A DNA stretch of 64,000 bases from Paenibacillus sp. SC116 (lineage in GTDB: Bacteria; Bacillota; Bacilli; Paenibacillales; Paenibacillaceae), in assembly GCF_024733555.1 (NCBI RefSeq), contig NZ_JANIOF010000001.1, forward strand, positions 1,450,856 through 1,514,855. The letters run 5' to 3'. The first letter of the stretch is position 1. Each line of letters starts with the position of its first letter. The position numbers were made by a program, and so were the translations under genes. Below are positions 23,563 to 32,472 of the stretch, one piece after another. The notes under the pieces are model-generated. The model was given only the letters and a program-made list of their open reading frames with translations, was not told where the DNA came from and searched no databases.

Positions 23563-23886
23563 TCATTCTTCTAACAAGAACAATCTCATAATTTTATTGT
23601 CCAACTTTTCTTCCAAAGACTCCTCTAGGAGTTTACGACTTGGACCAACGCCTATTTCGTCCATGATTTTTTTAATATCATCTCTAAATTGGTCTTCTAT
23701 AATTGCAGGTGATATGTATCTACTATTAGTTTCGTTGATCTGTATTTCTTTGCCGTTTCTCGTAATTAATATCGCCTCAAACTCATGATTTCCCCAAATA
23801 TTAATGTAGGCTCCAAACCGGTATCTGAGCGGCTTGAGATAACATAGTAGGCAGCTTCTTTCGCCCTTCGATAGTACGAACTCTAC
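23563..23886 (-). pseudogene. Truncated last cassette gene
   Basis: A 107-codon open stretch with no usable start, ending in TGA at 23563, 6 bases from repeat N. The protein-like part begins about LKPLRYRFGAYINIWGNHEF and includes EAILITRNGKEIQINETNSR, SPAIIEDQFRDDIKKIMDEI and the end LDNKIMRLFLLEE. The right cassette end expected from its left end (CGATAAC) is missing, so the unit lost its 5' part. It marks the broken right edge of the array. Confidence 0.6.
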
Positions 23887-23980
23887 TTAGCCAACGTGCC
23901 AAAGGGCGCACCCTAATCCATAGGTATCCTTCCCTATGCCCTACAACATTTAGGTAATCTTTCACATATGTATTCGACAT
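23801..23980 (-). CDS. Possible 59-residue basic protein
   Basis: An ATG-to-TAA frame overlapping the truncated cassette gene in another frame, starting MSNTYVKDYLNVVGHREGYL, very rich in arginine (WIRVRPLARWLSRVRTIEGR). GAGGGGG lies upstream but farther than ideal. It could be the displaced 5' part of a foreign or fused gene joined here when the array was cut, or a chance frame. Confidence 0.3.
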   Translation of the reverse strand: MSNTYVKDYLNVVGHREGYLWIRVRPLARWLSRVRTIEGRKKLPTMLSQAAQIPVWSLH

Positions 23981-24020
23981 ACACTCCCAATATCCCCCTC
24001 AATTTCCGTTATAAGAACGC

Positions 24021-24054
24021 AAAAAAGAGACAACAGAAATTCTCTGTTGTCTCT
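24021..24054 (-). terminator. Terminator of the serine-rich membrane protein gene
   Basis: AGAGACAACAG pairs with CTGTTGTCTCT; the minus strand continues with TTTTTT. It lies 30 bases past the stop at 24084. Confidence 0.85.
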
Positions 24055-24083
24055 GATGTTGGAATTCTATTGATTATTATCTA

Positions 24084-25211
24084 TTATCCCCGCTCATCTG
24101 GAATGCTCGGTTCTGGCGGGTACACAGGCGGATCAGGATATTTCACACTGTTTGAACTACTGGACGATCCATAAGAGGAACTATAGGAACCTTTCGATGA
24201 ATCACTGCTCGACGAACTGCTTGATTCAGAACCGTATTCCATTCCCGCAGGCTCAAAGGATTTAATAGATTCCAACTCTTCCTTATAGTCAGCTACATCC
24301 CAAGAATAATCCGTTTTACGAGGCGCTGCCGCAGTTCCAACCGCTCCTGCGCCTGCGCCAACACCTGCTGCAAATCCTGCACTCGCTCCGCTTGGCACGA
24401 CGAATGCTCCATCACGAGCTTGCATATCACCGAAGCCGAAACGTTGCGCTGGGGTACCATAGCCGTTAGCTTGCACCCCTTCTGGGCCATTATCGGATTC
24501 CACAGGGTTAGCGCTTCCTTCCACAGCTGATTTCTTCCTATTCTTCGTAACGATAAAGAGATAACTTACAGCTGCCAACACACCCGCAGCAACAGCCATC
24601 ATGACGCTAACTTCCATCCACGAATCGTTGAACAGCAAATACGTCAAACCATTCGCAATCTTCTCACGCAGCATAGGTACGGATAAGCCAACAGACAAGC
24701 TGGCAATAGTCGCGAACCAAATGGCGAAGCCCAGTTTCCCATGAACAGAGAAAAGCAAATGCAAGCAAGCCATTAGCAGCAAAAATGCCGCCCCATGATA
24801 CATAAACATGCCGAAGTTATCAAACTGGCCCCATCCGAACACTTCAATAAAGTTCAAATATTGAATCTGTTGCGATAACATCGTTTGTTCCACTTGATAC
24901 CACGCGACATTCAACATCGACATGGCAGCTGCTGCCACGACGTAAGAGAGTATCGCACCAACATAATAAGCACTTGCCGAAATATTTTCACGTTTCGCTT
25001 TACGGTACACAACCAACGGAACCAGTATTGGCATGACTACGAGTAATGCCATAATAATATTCCCGTGTGATACTTCTATTTGATTCATCGCGCCATTTGC
25101 GACTAGCGTCGTGTTCACAGCAAGGCGAATACCTTCCACTCCGAGCAGAACGAGAAGCACCAAGCACATGCTCCACAGCGATCGGCCGAATATTTTTAAA
25201 ATTCCATTCAT
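24084..25211 (-). CDS. Membrane protein with serine-rich tail
   Basis: About 375 residues. The first 220 hold six to seven membrane segments (for example SLWSMCLVLLVLLGVEGI, IIMALLVVMPILVPLVVY, VSVMMAVAAGVLAAVSYLFI). Then comes a hydrophilic domain with an alanine/glycine-rich run (AGFAAGVGAGAGAVGTAAAP) and a low-complexity tail of serine, then proline (DPPVYPPEPSIPDERG). The first ATG (25226) is likely inside the ribosome binding site; the ATG at 25211 with GGGGTG before it is preferred. It lies upstream-last in a minus-strand set with an ABC exporter. Function unknown. Confidence 0.7.
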   Translation of the reverse strand: MNGILKIFGRSLWSMCLVLLVLLGVEGIRLAVNTTLVANGAMNQIEVSHGNIIMALLVVMPILVPLVVYRKAKRENISASAYYVGAILSYVVAAAAMSMLNVAWYQVEQTMLSQQIQYLNFIEVFGWGQFDNFGMFMYHGAAFLLLMACLHLLFSVHGKLGFAIWFATIASLSVGLSVPMLREKIANGLTYLLFNDSWMEVSVMMAVAAGVLAAVSYLFIVTKNRKKSAVEGSANPVESDNGPEGVQANGYGTPAQRFGFGDMQARDGAFVVPSGASAGFAAGVGAGAGAVGTAAAPRKTDYSWDVADYKEELESIKSFEPAGMEYGSESSSSSSSDSSKGSYSSSYGSSSSSNSVKYPDPPVYPPEPSIPDERG

Positions 25212-25311
25212 CTTTCGACACCCCATCTTGTCATTATATATCGATAAGACGCCACAATTGACAGCAGCCCTTCAAAATCGTCGAAACTATTGTGTCGCTA
25301 TAAACCGCACA

Positions 25312-26028
25312 CTATTTACAATGCATATCCGTTCTCTTTACCCACACCACATAAATTACAAGTAGAAGCGCGACATACCCCAAGGTAACAGCATGGATCC
25401 ATAACATTTCCTGCATCGAAAGCTCCACACTCTGTGTTATCCCCTCAATCGTCTGCTTCACCGGCGGAAGCAGCCACAACAGAAAGTGCAACATATCGGG
25501 CAACACTTCGTCAAGCTTGCTATGAGACAAGGATAACGCAAAGACGATAATGATCCCGCTCACCGACATACCTTTGCTAGCAACAAATCGAGATTGGAAC
25601 AGCTGCGCCACACCACTGGCTATCAATCCAACTTCTAGATGAATGAAAAATGCTAAGAGTCCCATTTGAAAACTTATCGAGTCAGCGAACGCGCCAATCG
25701 CAATTGGATACAAGACGGTGATTAAGGCGAGGCCTGCCAGCATTAGCGCTAAAGCTCCCCATTTGCTCAAAAAATAAGTAGACATCTTCTTCGTATGTAA
25801 TAACGCCAACTGCTCTTGTACACGGTCTTGCGATTCATGAAATGCATAGCTAAACCAACCTGCTATAAATAAAAAGATGACGGCTGTCGCGGCATAGCTG
25901 CCGATAATCGGATTGGGCCTTTGCGAATAGAACAACGTAAATGCAAGCACATATACCATCAATGGAGCTACATATCGATTCGTTCGACTGAAAGACAATA
26001 GAAAATAACGAATTAATGAGAGGCGCAT
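25312..26028 (-). CDS. ABC transporter permease
   Basis: 238 residues with six membrane segments in the pattern of ABC-2-type permeases (YVAPLMVYVLAFTLFY, AATAVIFLFIAGWFSYAF, MLAGLALITVLYPIAIGAF and others). Its start overlaps the end of the ATP-binding gene by 16 bases, so it is the membrane half of that exporter. GAGGAGG... precedes the ATG. Substrate unknown. Confidence 0.82.
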   Translation of the reverse strand: MRLSLIRYFLLSFSRTNRYVAPLMVYVLAFTLFYSQRPNPIIGSYAATAVIFLFIAGWFSYAFHESQDRVQEQLALLHTKKMSTYFLSKWGALALMLAGLALITVLYPIAIGAFADSISFQMGLLAFFIHLEVGLIASGVAQLFQSRFVASKGMSVSGIIIVFALSLSHSKLDEVLPDMLHFLLWLLPPVKQTIEGITQSVELSMQEMLWIHAVTLGYVALLLVIYVVWVKRTDMHCK

Positions 26029-26987
26029 ATAGTTCCCTCCTCATTTTCCGTACATACGACACTAAGCTGCTGCACAGACACAACAGAACCACCTGCTGCT
26101 AGTATTAACCGCAGCACATCGTCGCTAGATGACGATGGTACGTTTACGGAAATACAATGAGTTACGCAACCCGCTTTCATATCCGCTTCTTCCTTATACG
26201 ACTCTAACTCCAACACAGTAACTGCTTCATGAGCATCCAGCACACGCTGCAGCTCCTCACTCACCCGACAACACACAATACGGGTACATGCTGACTCCGC
26301 ACTCCGTAATTTCATCTTCCGCTCGACCAACACGGAATCCCGCTCATCCACATCTAACAGCTCATCTCCTAAAACCAAGCCCTTATCCAGTGTAATAATG
26401 CGCTCAGCCACGCCATCCAGCAGATCGGATTCATGACAGACCATCATCAATGCTGTGCCTTCCCTGTGCATCTCCATAAGCAGCTGCTGCAGCTTCCGCT
26501 GTGCATCCACATCCAGCCCCGATAAAGGTTCATCCAACACAAGCAGATCAGGCTTGCGCAGCATCGCTTGAACGAGATTGAGCTTCTGAAGCATCCCTTT
26601 TGAAAAGCCATTCATTCGCTGATTGCGATACGACTCCATTCGGAACAACCCGAGAAGCTCTTCCATCCTACCTTGAATGTCACGATCAGACATGCCTTGA
26701 ATACGTCCCATAGCCAGCAAATATTCATACGGACTCATATTCAACTGCGGGAATCGCTCTGGCACATAGCCGATTGTACGCTGGTATTCCTTTTCCAAAT
26801 CATCCATCCACTGTATTCGTCCCGAAGTCGGTCTCAACAGGCCGCATATCATGCGCAGCAATGTACTTTTACCAGAACCGTTATCCCCGCGAAATAATAT
26901 CGATTGCCCACGTGGTACGGTTAGCGTTATACCTTTCAATACATGTGAGCCATCATAATGCTTATGTACGTGATCAATGGTCAGCAC
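26013..26987 (-). CDS. ABC transporter ATP-binding protein
   Basis: ATPase subunit with Walker A FRGDNGSGKSTLLRMICG, a degenerate signature GFSKGMLQKLNLVQAM, Walker B PDLLVLDEPLSGLD and the switch histidine region MMVCHESDLLD. The start is GTG at 26987 (VLTIDHVHKHYDGSHVLKG) with AAAGGGGG upstream; a longer frame to 27044 has no support. After the nucleotide-binding domain a C-terminal extension of about 100 residues with cysteines follows. Pairs with the overlapping permease gene. Confidence 0.9.
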   Translation of the reverse strand: MLTIDHVHKHYDGSHVLKGITLTVPRGQSILFRGDNGSGKSTLLRMICGLLRPTSGRIQWMDDLEKEYQRTIGYVPERFPQLNMSPYEYLLAMGRIQGMSDRDIQGRMEELLGLFRMESYRNQRMNGFSKGMLQKLNLVQAMLRKPDLLVLDEPLSGLDVDAQRKLQQLLMEMHREGTALMMVCHESDLLDGVAERIITLDKGLVLGDELLDVDERDSVLVERKMKLRSAESACTRIVCCRVSEELQRVLDAHEAVTVLELESYKEEADMKAGCVTHCISVNVPSSSSDDVLRLILAAGGSVVSVQQLSVVCTENEEGTICASH

Positions 26988-27000
26988 AGCTATTCCCCCT

Positions 27001-27429
27001 TTAGCTGAATGCGATAAACAATACACCCGCCGTAATGAGTACAACCCCGATTCCAGACATCCAATTCAACGTCTCACCAAGGATAATCATCGCCAAAATG
27101 ATCGAAAACACAACGCTCAACTTATCGATAGGCGCCACTTGTGTTACTTTTCCGTATTTCAACGCGATAAAATAGAACAGCCAAGAAGCTGCTCCTGCAA
27201 TTCCGCTTAACCCGATATAGAGCAGAGCTTTTCGATTCTCAAGCGCCTCGCCGACCAACTGCCATTTGCCTTGAACAACAATTACCGCGATCATGAATAA
27301 CGCCATAATGACAGCTCGTATCGTCGTAGCTACATTCGGGTCTACCCCTTGCAAGCCAATCTTGCCGAAGATAGCCACTAAAGCAGCCGTTATCGCGGAC
27401 AAGAGAGCAAAGATCAACCACATACTCAT
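27001..27429 (-). CDS. EamA-type transporter (single domain)
   Basis: 142 residues with five membrane segments, equal to one EamA/DMT unit: IFALLSAITAALVAIFGKIG at the start, then SGIAGAASWLFYFIALKYGK and VFSIILAMIILGETLNWMSG, the EamA signature. Single-unit members work as dimers, exporting small metabolites. AGAGGAAG lies 7 bases before the ATG. Ends just before the ABC gene, so probably co-transcribed. Confidence 0.88.
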   Translation of the reverse strand: MSMWLIFALLSAITAALVAIFGKIGLQGVDPNVATTIRAVIMALFMIAVIVVQGKWQLVGEALENRKALLYIGLSGIAGAASWLFYFIALKYGKVTQVAPIDKLSVVFSIILAMIILGETLNWMSGIGVVLITAGVLFIAFS

Positions 27430-27616
27430 GCAAACTTCCTCTTTTCATTACCAAAATATACAGATTGATCTATTATACCCCATACCTGTCCACAAGAGTA
27501 AGCAACGGAATCCAGAACAAATAAGCAGATAAACCTCATTTTAGTTATGAAACCTTCTTAAATCGTTCATACTACATCTACCTGTTCCAACACATTCCTA
27601 CAAGGAGGTCCCTCAC

Positions 27617-29401
27617 GTGAATGAAGATTTGCAACCGCAGCACGCGGAAGAGCGTGTTCCGCTTCGTATCGACCGCAGTTGGTTGGAATCGTTCCGCGCA
27701 CGTATCGATCACAACGGTCCTTGGGACGATTGGACGCTGTTCCAGCTAGCCTATGAAGCCGAGCAAGCACGATTAGTAAAGAGCTTCGATGAGCTGCAGT
27801 GTCTCACCCACCTTACGAGTGTAGAGCCTCTTCCTCATCAGCTGGACACCGCGCGTAAGGTACTGCATGAAATGCGAGGCCGTGCCATACTTGCGGATGA
27901 AGTAGGTCTAGGCAAAACGATAGAAGCTGGTCTCATACTGAAAGAATATATGGTTCGCAATCTGGTGAAACGAACGCTGATCCTCGTACCCGCTTCACTC
28001 GTTCTGCAATGGGTACGTGAACTGAATCATAAGTTCGGCATATCGGCTGTTGCGCAGAAGAAGCCGTATCATTGGCAATCCGAAGTCGTCGTCGCATCCA
28101 TGGACACCGCGAAGCGCGAACCGCATCGTTCCATTTTGATGGACCATGAGTATGACATGATTATTATTGATGAAGCCCATAAATTAAAAAACCGAAAAAC
28201 AACCAATTACCAATTCATCATGCAATTGCGCAAAAAGTTCTGTCTGCTGTTAACCGCAACCCCTGTGCAAAATGACATGAATGAGCTGTATAACTTGATT
28301 ACACTGTTGAAGCCCGGTCAGTTGGGCCGTCATGGTGAATATAGTGCCAATTATGTGGCGGACAAACGCATTCCAAAAAATGAAGGCGGTCTGCAGCAAG
28401 AACTATCCAAAGTAATGATTCGCAATCGTCGCGGCGAAGGCGGCGTTCATTTTACAAAGCGTATCGTTAAAAACATCCCGCTTACGCTGTCAGCAGAGGA
28501 ACAAGCGTTGTATGACGGGGTTACAGCTTTCGTCAAGGAACAATATCAAGCCAACCGCGGAGACTTCGGCAGCATGTTCTCCATGATCACCTTACAGCGA
28601 GAAGTATGCTCCAGCCGTGATGCGGTCTTCTTAACTTTAGTCAACCTGTCCAAGAAACTCGCTGAAGACTCTCCCATCCGGAATAAAATATGGGAGCTCG
28701 TCGACTTAATCAAAGGCATCAAAGAAAATACAAAAGCCGAAACAGCAATGAATCTAATTCGAGAAATGAATGATAAGGTTATTATCTTTACTGAGTATCG
28801 AGCTACGCAAGAATATCTAATGCAATATTTCAGCAATCACGGCTTGCTAGCTGTACCTTATCGCGGTGGCATGAACCGAGGCAAGAAAGACTGGATGATG
28901 GATCTGTTCCGCGGCCGCGCACAAGTGATGATTGCTACGGAGGCTGGTGGCGAAGGGATCAACCTTCAATTTTGCCACCATATGATCAACTTCGATTTGC
29001 CATGGAATCCAATGCGTGTGGAACAACGGATCGGGCGCGTCCATCGTTTGGGGCAAACGAATGATGTGAAGATTTATAATCTTTCTACACAAGGAACCAT
29101 TGAGGAACATATCCTCAACTTGCTGCACGAGAAAATTAATATGTTCGAAATGGTTATCGGTAGACTCGATATGATATTAGAACGCTTGGAGGAACAAGGA
29201 AGCTTTGAGCGCAATCTATCTCGTATTTTAATGGAAGCAAGCTCAAAAGAAGATATTGAACGAGAAGTTCATTCGTTAGGAGAGTCATTGAACTCGATTC
29301 GAGACCAAGTTCATAAGGATAAGACGATCCAAGCACAAGATGAGCGAAGAGCAGCTGTACAATCCTTTCTGAACGATTACAGTACGGAAGCGGAGGCGTA
29401 A
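27617..29401 (+). CDS. SNF2/RapA-type helicase (YqhH-like)
   Basis: 594-residue superfamily 2 ATPase of the SNF2/RapA type. Motif I DEVGLGKTIEAGLILKEYM, motif II DEAH (IIIDEAHKLKNRKTTNYQF), motif III LTATPVQND, motif V TEAGGEGINLQFCH and motif VI QRIGRVHRLGQTNDVKI are all intact. Start is GTG at 27617 with AAGGAGGT 8 bases upstream. In Bacillus subtilis yqhH-yqhG are adjacent in the same order, which matches the gene that follows 7 bases later here. Likely remodels nucleic-acid complexes such as stalled RNA polymerase; exact role unknown. Confidence 0.88.
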   Translation: MNEDLQPQHAEERVPLRIDRSWLESFRARIDHNGPWDDWTLFQLAYEAEQARLVKSFDELQCLTHLTSVEPLPHQLDTARKVLHEMRGRAILADEVGLGKTIEAGLILKEYMVRNLVKRTLILVPASLVLQWVRELNHKFGISAVAQKKPYHWQSEVVVASMDTAKREPHRSILMDHEYDMIIIDEAHKLKNRKTTNYQFIMQLRKKFCLLLTATPVQNDMNELYNLITLLKPGQLGRHGEYSANYVADKRIPKNEGGLQQELSKVMIRNRRGEGGVHFTKRIVKNIPLTLSAEEQALYDGVTAFVKEQYQANRGDFGSMFSMITLQREVCSSRDAVFLTLVNLSKKLAEDSPIRNKIWELVDLIKGIKENTKAETAMNLIREMNDKVIIFTEYRATQEYLMQYFSNHGLLAVPYRGGMNRGKKDWMMDLFRGRAQVMIATEAGGEGINLQFCHHMINFDLPWNPMRVEQRIGRVHRLGQTNDVKIYNLSTQGTIEEHILNLLHEKINMFEMVIGRLDMILERLEEQGSFERNLSRILMEASSKEDIEREVHSLGESLNSIRDQVHKDKTIQAQDERRAAVQSFLNDYSTEAEA

Positions 29402-29407
29402 AAGCGT

Positions 29408-30517
29408 ATGGATACGGAACAAATCTCATCTTATATCATGCGCTACCTTGATGCGATGTCTTGCAACATTATGGAGAAAACGCCTGCTTACGTGACTGTG
29501 AAACTGTCTGAGCAAGCAGATCGATTATTGACGAATCGACCTTATTATTGGGGCTTCATTGATCGAACAGGAACAGAAGCAGAGACGATGCGCTACACTT
29601 TCGTCTTCGATCCAGCCAATATGCCAGCCGATCCGTTCCGAGCACCCGTCAGTTATGTAACTGCTCCAAGTATCCCATCTAACCCAGCTGCGGCTGGTGA
29701 CGCGGCCATTCAGCATACATTCGGTGTGGCTCCTGGGTTCAATGGTGGTTCACGCGGCCCTGACCGCATCCCAAGAGAAAATGTGGATTTTGGCTCTAGA
29801 CGCTTGGCTCAAATTATGGACGTTGCTAAAGAAAGCGGACGTTTCGTTTCCTTATACGAGAGCTTAGACAGCGGATCGGAAATTCTGTTCGCACGTGGTC
29901 GTCATTCTGTGGCTTATGAACCATGGATCATGCTCAATGTAAAATTGGAGTTCGCTTGTGATTTGAAACGTGAAGAAGTCCATTCTATTGGCTTTTCTCT
30001 TATTAGCGGGACTTTGCATATGAATTTTATGGATAAAGTAATGCAATGCTCCCTTACGCCGAAGCTACCTGCACAAGTCCATACGATGACTTGGCGTTAC
30101 ACACTGGAACAGGCGGTCCAACATATCGAACAGACCCTGACAGAGCATGTACGGAGCAGTGACGAAACATGGGCTGTGGAAGCTAGTGAGCGCCTAGAGG
30201 ATGAATGGGATCGTTTAGCTGCTTATTATGAGCCACTGTTAAAGGAAGAAGCTGAGATGAAAGCTAAGAAGGCCATAGCAAGTGAAGAAAGCGAAACGGA
30301 ACAAGATTCTCAGACCGTTATTTTAACAATCGAAGTCGATGAAGCAGCAGATGAACCGGAGCAAGCAGTAGCGGATAAAGAACCGAACCAACTAACGCTT
30401 CAGGAGCAATATGACATGCGCCGTAACGAAATTGAATGGCAGTTCCAGCCTCGGATTGAAATGTCGATCATTAACGCCGCGATTATTTATTTACGTTCCA
30501 ACAAAATAATGACATGA
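29408..30517 (+). CDS. yqhG: YqhG-family protein
   Basis: 369 residues. The opening ISSYIMRYLDAMSCNIMEKT, then TVKLSEQADRLLTNRPYYWG and FIDRTGTEAETMRYTFVFDP matches the YqhG family. A glycine-rich insert around residues 85-115 and a long acidic segment near residues 290-330 (EAADEPEQAVADKEPNQL) are notable. The last part (QPRIEMSIINAAIIYLRS) ends the family. It starts 7 bases after the helicase stop, so they are one operon and probably act together. Biochemical role unknown. Confidence 0.82.
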   Translation: MDTEQISSYIMRYLDAMSCNIMEKTPAYVTVKLSEQADRLLTNRPYYWGFIDRTGTEAETMRYTFVFDPANMPADPFRAPVSYVTAPSIPSNPAAAGDAAIQHTFGVAPGFNGGSRGPDRIPRENVDFGSRRLAQIMDVAKESGRFVSLYESLDSGSEILFARGRHSVAYEPWIMLNVKLEFACDLKREEVHSIGFSLISGTLHMNFMDKVMQCSLTPKLPAQVHTMTWRYTLEQAVQHIEQTLTEHVRSSDETWAVEASERLEDEWDRLAAYYEPLLKEEAEMKAKKAIASEESETEQDSQTVILTIEVDEAADEPEQAVADKEPNQLTLQEQYDMRRNEIEWQFQPRIEMSIINAAIIYLRSNKIMT

Positions 30518-30599
30518 TCGTACGACATCATTTGAAGTCCGAATTGACGTTTATTTACGCCTCATCCGTCTATACGCCACACTGCGCCAAAATTAGAAC

Positions 30600-30642
30600 G
30601 GCTGTCGGAAGCAGAGCATGTGCTAAACCGACAGCCTTTTTG
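30600..30642 (+). terminator. Terminator of the helicase-yqhG operon
   Basis: GGCTGTCGG pairs with CCGACAGCC and is followed by TTTTT. Confidence 0.85.
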
Positions 30643-30775
30643 TCTATTTATTTTTACAATAGTAATCATGAAATGATGTGCATCAAAACGTATCTTTACT
30701 CGACAATCGGCTTAAAAAATGTCAGTTCGGGTATAGCTATATTATCAGCGATCATGGAAAAGTGAGGTGCAACCC

Positions 30776-31939
30776 ATGTTTTTTACTTTCAAGTGGACAA
30801 GCACGACACGTTTACAACGAATGTTGACGACGGTTATTATGATGACCGTGTTGTCTTGTATGATTTCACAAACCGTTACTTACGCCGCCGTCCCCTCTTC
30901 TACTATTACGACAAATGATAATGACGAACTTTTGCTGAAGCAAACCATTCAAACAACGATCAAACAATTGGCGCAGCATGCTCCTTTTACTTTATGGACC
31001 CAAGCTTCAACCGACATCCAGCCGTTAGGCGCTGGGACGCATGGATGGCTTGTCCGCGTACTGAATCATAGCAACCAGCCGATAGGTTATCTTATCTTTC
31101 ATGCCAAAGAACAAGGCGGTTATCAACTGACTGAATATGGTGAAGGCGCTGAGCTGCCTTATGATCATCTTGCACTGAAACAAGCCTTAAAAGAACATGG
31201 CATCCAGCAGCAAGCTATCACAGCTATCGAACCGGTATACTACAAACCGTTAATTGCCGCATGGAAAATACAATCGTCCTCATCAACACAGTGGATCGAT
31301 GCGATTACAGGAGAACTGCTTCCTGAGGGATGGATGCAACAGTTGGATCTAAAGTTGGGCAAGCAAACGAAAATAACTACGGTTTCTGCGGTTAGCAAAA
31401 CGAAGAAGCGTGTTCCGATTCGTACGGTCAGCACCAAGCGCACAATCTCAATAAACAGTCAGCATTCGGAGATGCCGAAGTGGACAAACTCATTCCCATC
31501 TTCATTGAACGCTTTACAGGCTCAAGCAAGCATTCAAGGTCAACCTTTTGACCCTTATGATAATATTTTATGGATGGCCAACAGCACTAGTACACAGCTT
31601 CGCGGTGAGCATGCCCTTACTTGGATACAAAGCTGGAATCCTGAAACTTCATCCCAGAACTGGATTTATGTCGTCCGCAAAGAACAACATAAAAAAGCAT
31701 GGAACATCCCTTACGCGGTTATTGGCAAACAGCAATGGACAGCAGCGGAGCCAGATAGTGGAGGGACGCGTTCAACTTCCGATCCTTCACCAGCTTCCTT
31801 ATTAGATCTCCCTACTCAGCGATATTGGATTATGGCAGGAGCAGGGGGAGTTGGAGATTCGACTTCTAAACGTTGGCTTGCAGAGGACAATTTACTGGAG
31901 CATGGATACATTACTTCTAACAACGGAATTATTGAATAA
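30776..31939 (+). CDS. Secreted protein of unknown function
   Basis: About 387 residues with an N-terminal signal peptide (RMLTTVIMMTVLSCMISQTV then TYA-AV as a cleavage site). The mature part is hydrophilic and threonine-, serine- and glutamine-rich: LAQHAPFTLWTQAS, LVRVLNHSNQPIGYLIFHAK, a central WKIQSSSSTQWIDAITGELL that recalls PepSY-type propeptide segments, and a C-terminal part with WIYVVRKEQHKKAWNIPYAV. Starts at the ATG at 30776, GTGAGGTG 7 bases upstream. PepSY-like similarity is suggestive only. Confidence 0.68.
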   Translation: MFFTFKWTSTTRLQRMLTTVIMMTVLSCMISQTVTYAAVPSSTITTNDNDELLLKQTIQTTIKQLAQHAPFTLWTQASTDIQPLGAGTHGWLVRVLNHSNQPIGYLIFHAKEQGGYQLTEYGEGAELPYDHLALKQALKEHGIQQQAITAIEPVYYKPLIAAWKIQSSSSTQWIDAITGELLPEGWMQQLDLKLGKQTKITTVSAVSKTKKRVPIRTVSTKRTISINSQHSEMPKWTNSFPSSLNALQAQASIQGQPFDPYDNILWMANSTSTQLRGEHALTWIQSWNPETSSQNWIYVVRKEQHKKAWNIPYAVIGKQQWTAAEPDSGGTRSTSDPSPASLLDLPTQRYWIMAGAGGVGDSTSKRWLAEDNLLEHGYITSNNGIIE

Positions 31940-31969
31940 GAATAATGAGAATTATGAAAAATACAAAAG

Positions 31970-32002
31970 GCGTACCACTGTTTGGTGGAACGCCTTTGCC
32001 TT
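31970..32002. terminator. Bidirectional terminator
   Basis: AAAGGCGT pairs with ACGCCTTT around an inner TACCACTGTTTGGTGG hairpin, with A-rich left and T-rich right flanks. It ends both the secreted-protein gene and the converging yqzE gene. Confidence 0.75.
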
Positions 32003-32030
32003 TTCATTTTGCCAATCGACAAATAATTTT

Positions 32031-32297
32031 CTACGATGTTCGTTTCATCCATTTCGTAAACAATGTACTAATAGAGCGGTTGGGTAATTTTGCTGGCTGT
32101 TCTGCTTTACTTTCCTTAACATGACCCTTCCACATACTGATGCTGAATGGTACAAGACCAAACCAACGTACCATCCAATGCTCTCGTGGACGCTGACGCT
32201 GTTCTTTACGGCGCTCTTGACGCTCCATTTGTGGAGTATCTACGTACGTAACGACTTGCTTCGTGATGTATTTAATCAGATCTTCTTTTTTCGCCAT
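32031..32297 (-). CDS. yqzE: YqzE-family protein
   Basis: 88 residues: KKEDLIKYITKQVVTYVDTP is the family's opening, followed by a basic middle with many Q/R/E and HWMVRWFGLVPFSISMWKGH. AGGTGAGAT precedes the ATG. In Bacillus yqzE lies just past the comG competence operon; no competence gene is seen here. Function unknown. Confidence 0.82.
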   Translation of the reverse strand: MAKKEDLIKYITKQVVTYVDTPQMERQERRKEQRQRPREHWMVRWFGLVPFSISMWKGHVKESKAEQPAKLPNRSISTLFTKWMKRTS

Positions 32298-32472
32298 CAG
32301 ATCTCACCTCGAATTGTATGCGATGCTTTCTTTGTCTTTAGTGTGCTCATGACGCCATGAATCTAAACGAAGGAATCCGATTGCAGCACTGGCAACGATC
32401 ACATAGGATGCATTCCCCTCATTCGTGACAGCCTACAAAATAGGAATGATGGAGGAAATGAGGTTACTTGTG

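Larger units (their letters stand above)
14115..23886 (-). other. Integron-cassette-like array with attC-like repeats
   Basis: About 9.8 kb in which fourteen 95-162 bp structured repeats (A to N, listed singly) alternate with single small genes, all on the minus strand. Gene stops lie 5-63 bases from one repeat and most starts 25-45 bases from the next. Repeats share TAAC/GTTA ends, an inner stem TATTCACG/CGTGAATA, and variable branched centres. In the best cases the ends of a gene unit match each other rather than the two sides of one repeat, as in integron cassettes. The genes are clearly more A+T-rich than the flanking chromosome. No integrase, attI or transposase is recognisable in the window, so this would count as a cluster of attC sites lacking integrase. 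The left boundary is the gltS terminator; the right boundary is a truncated gene. Confidence 0.7.

Noticed and set aside
23801..23980. Integrase remnant next to the array
   Set aside because: The arginine-rich 59-residue frame shows none of the tyrosine recombinase motifs (R..HxxR..Y in order); kept only as an uncertain small frame.
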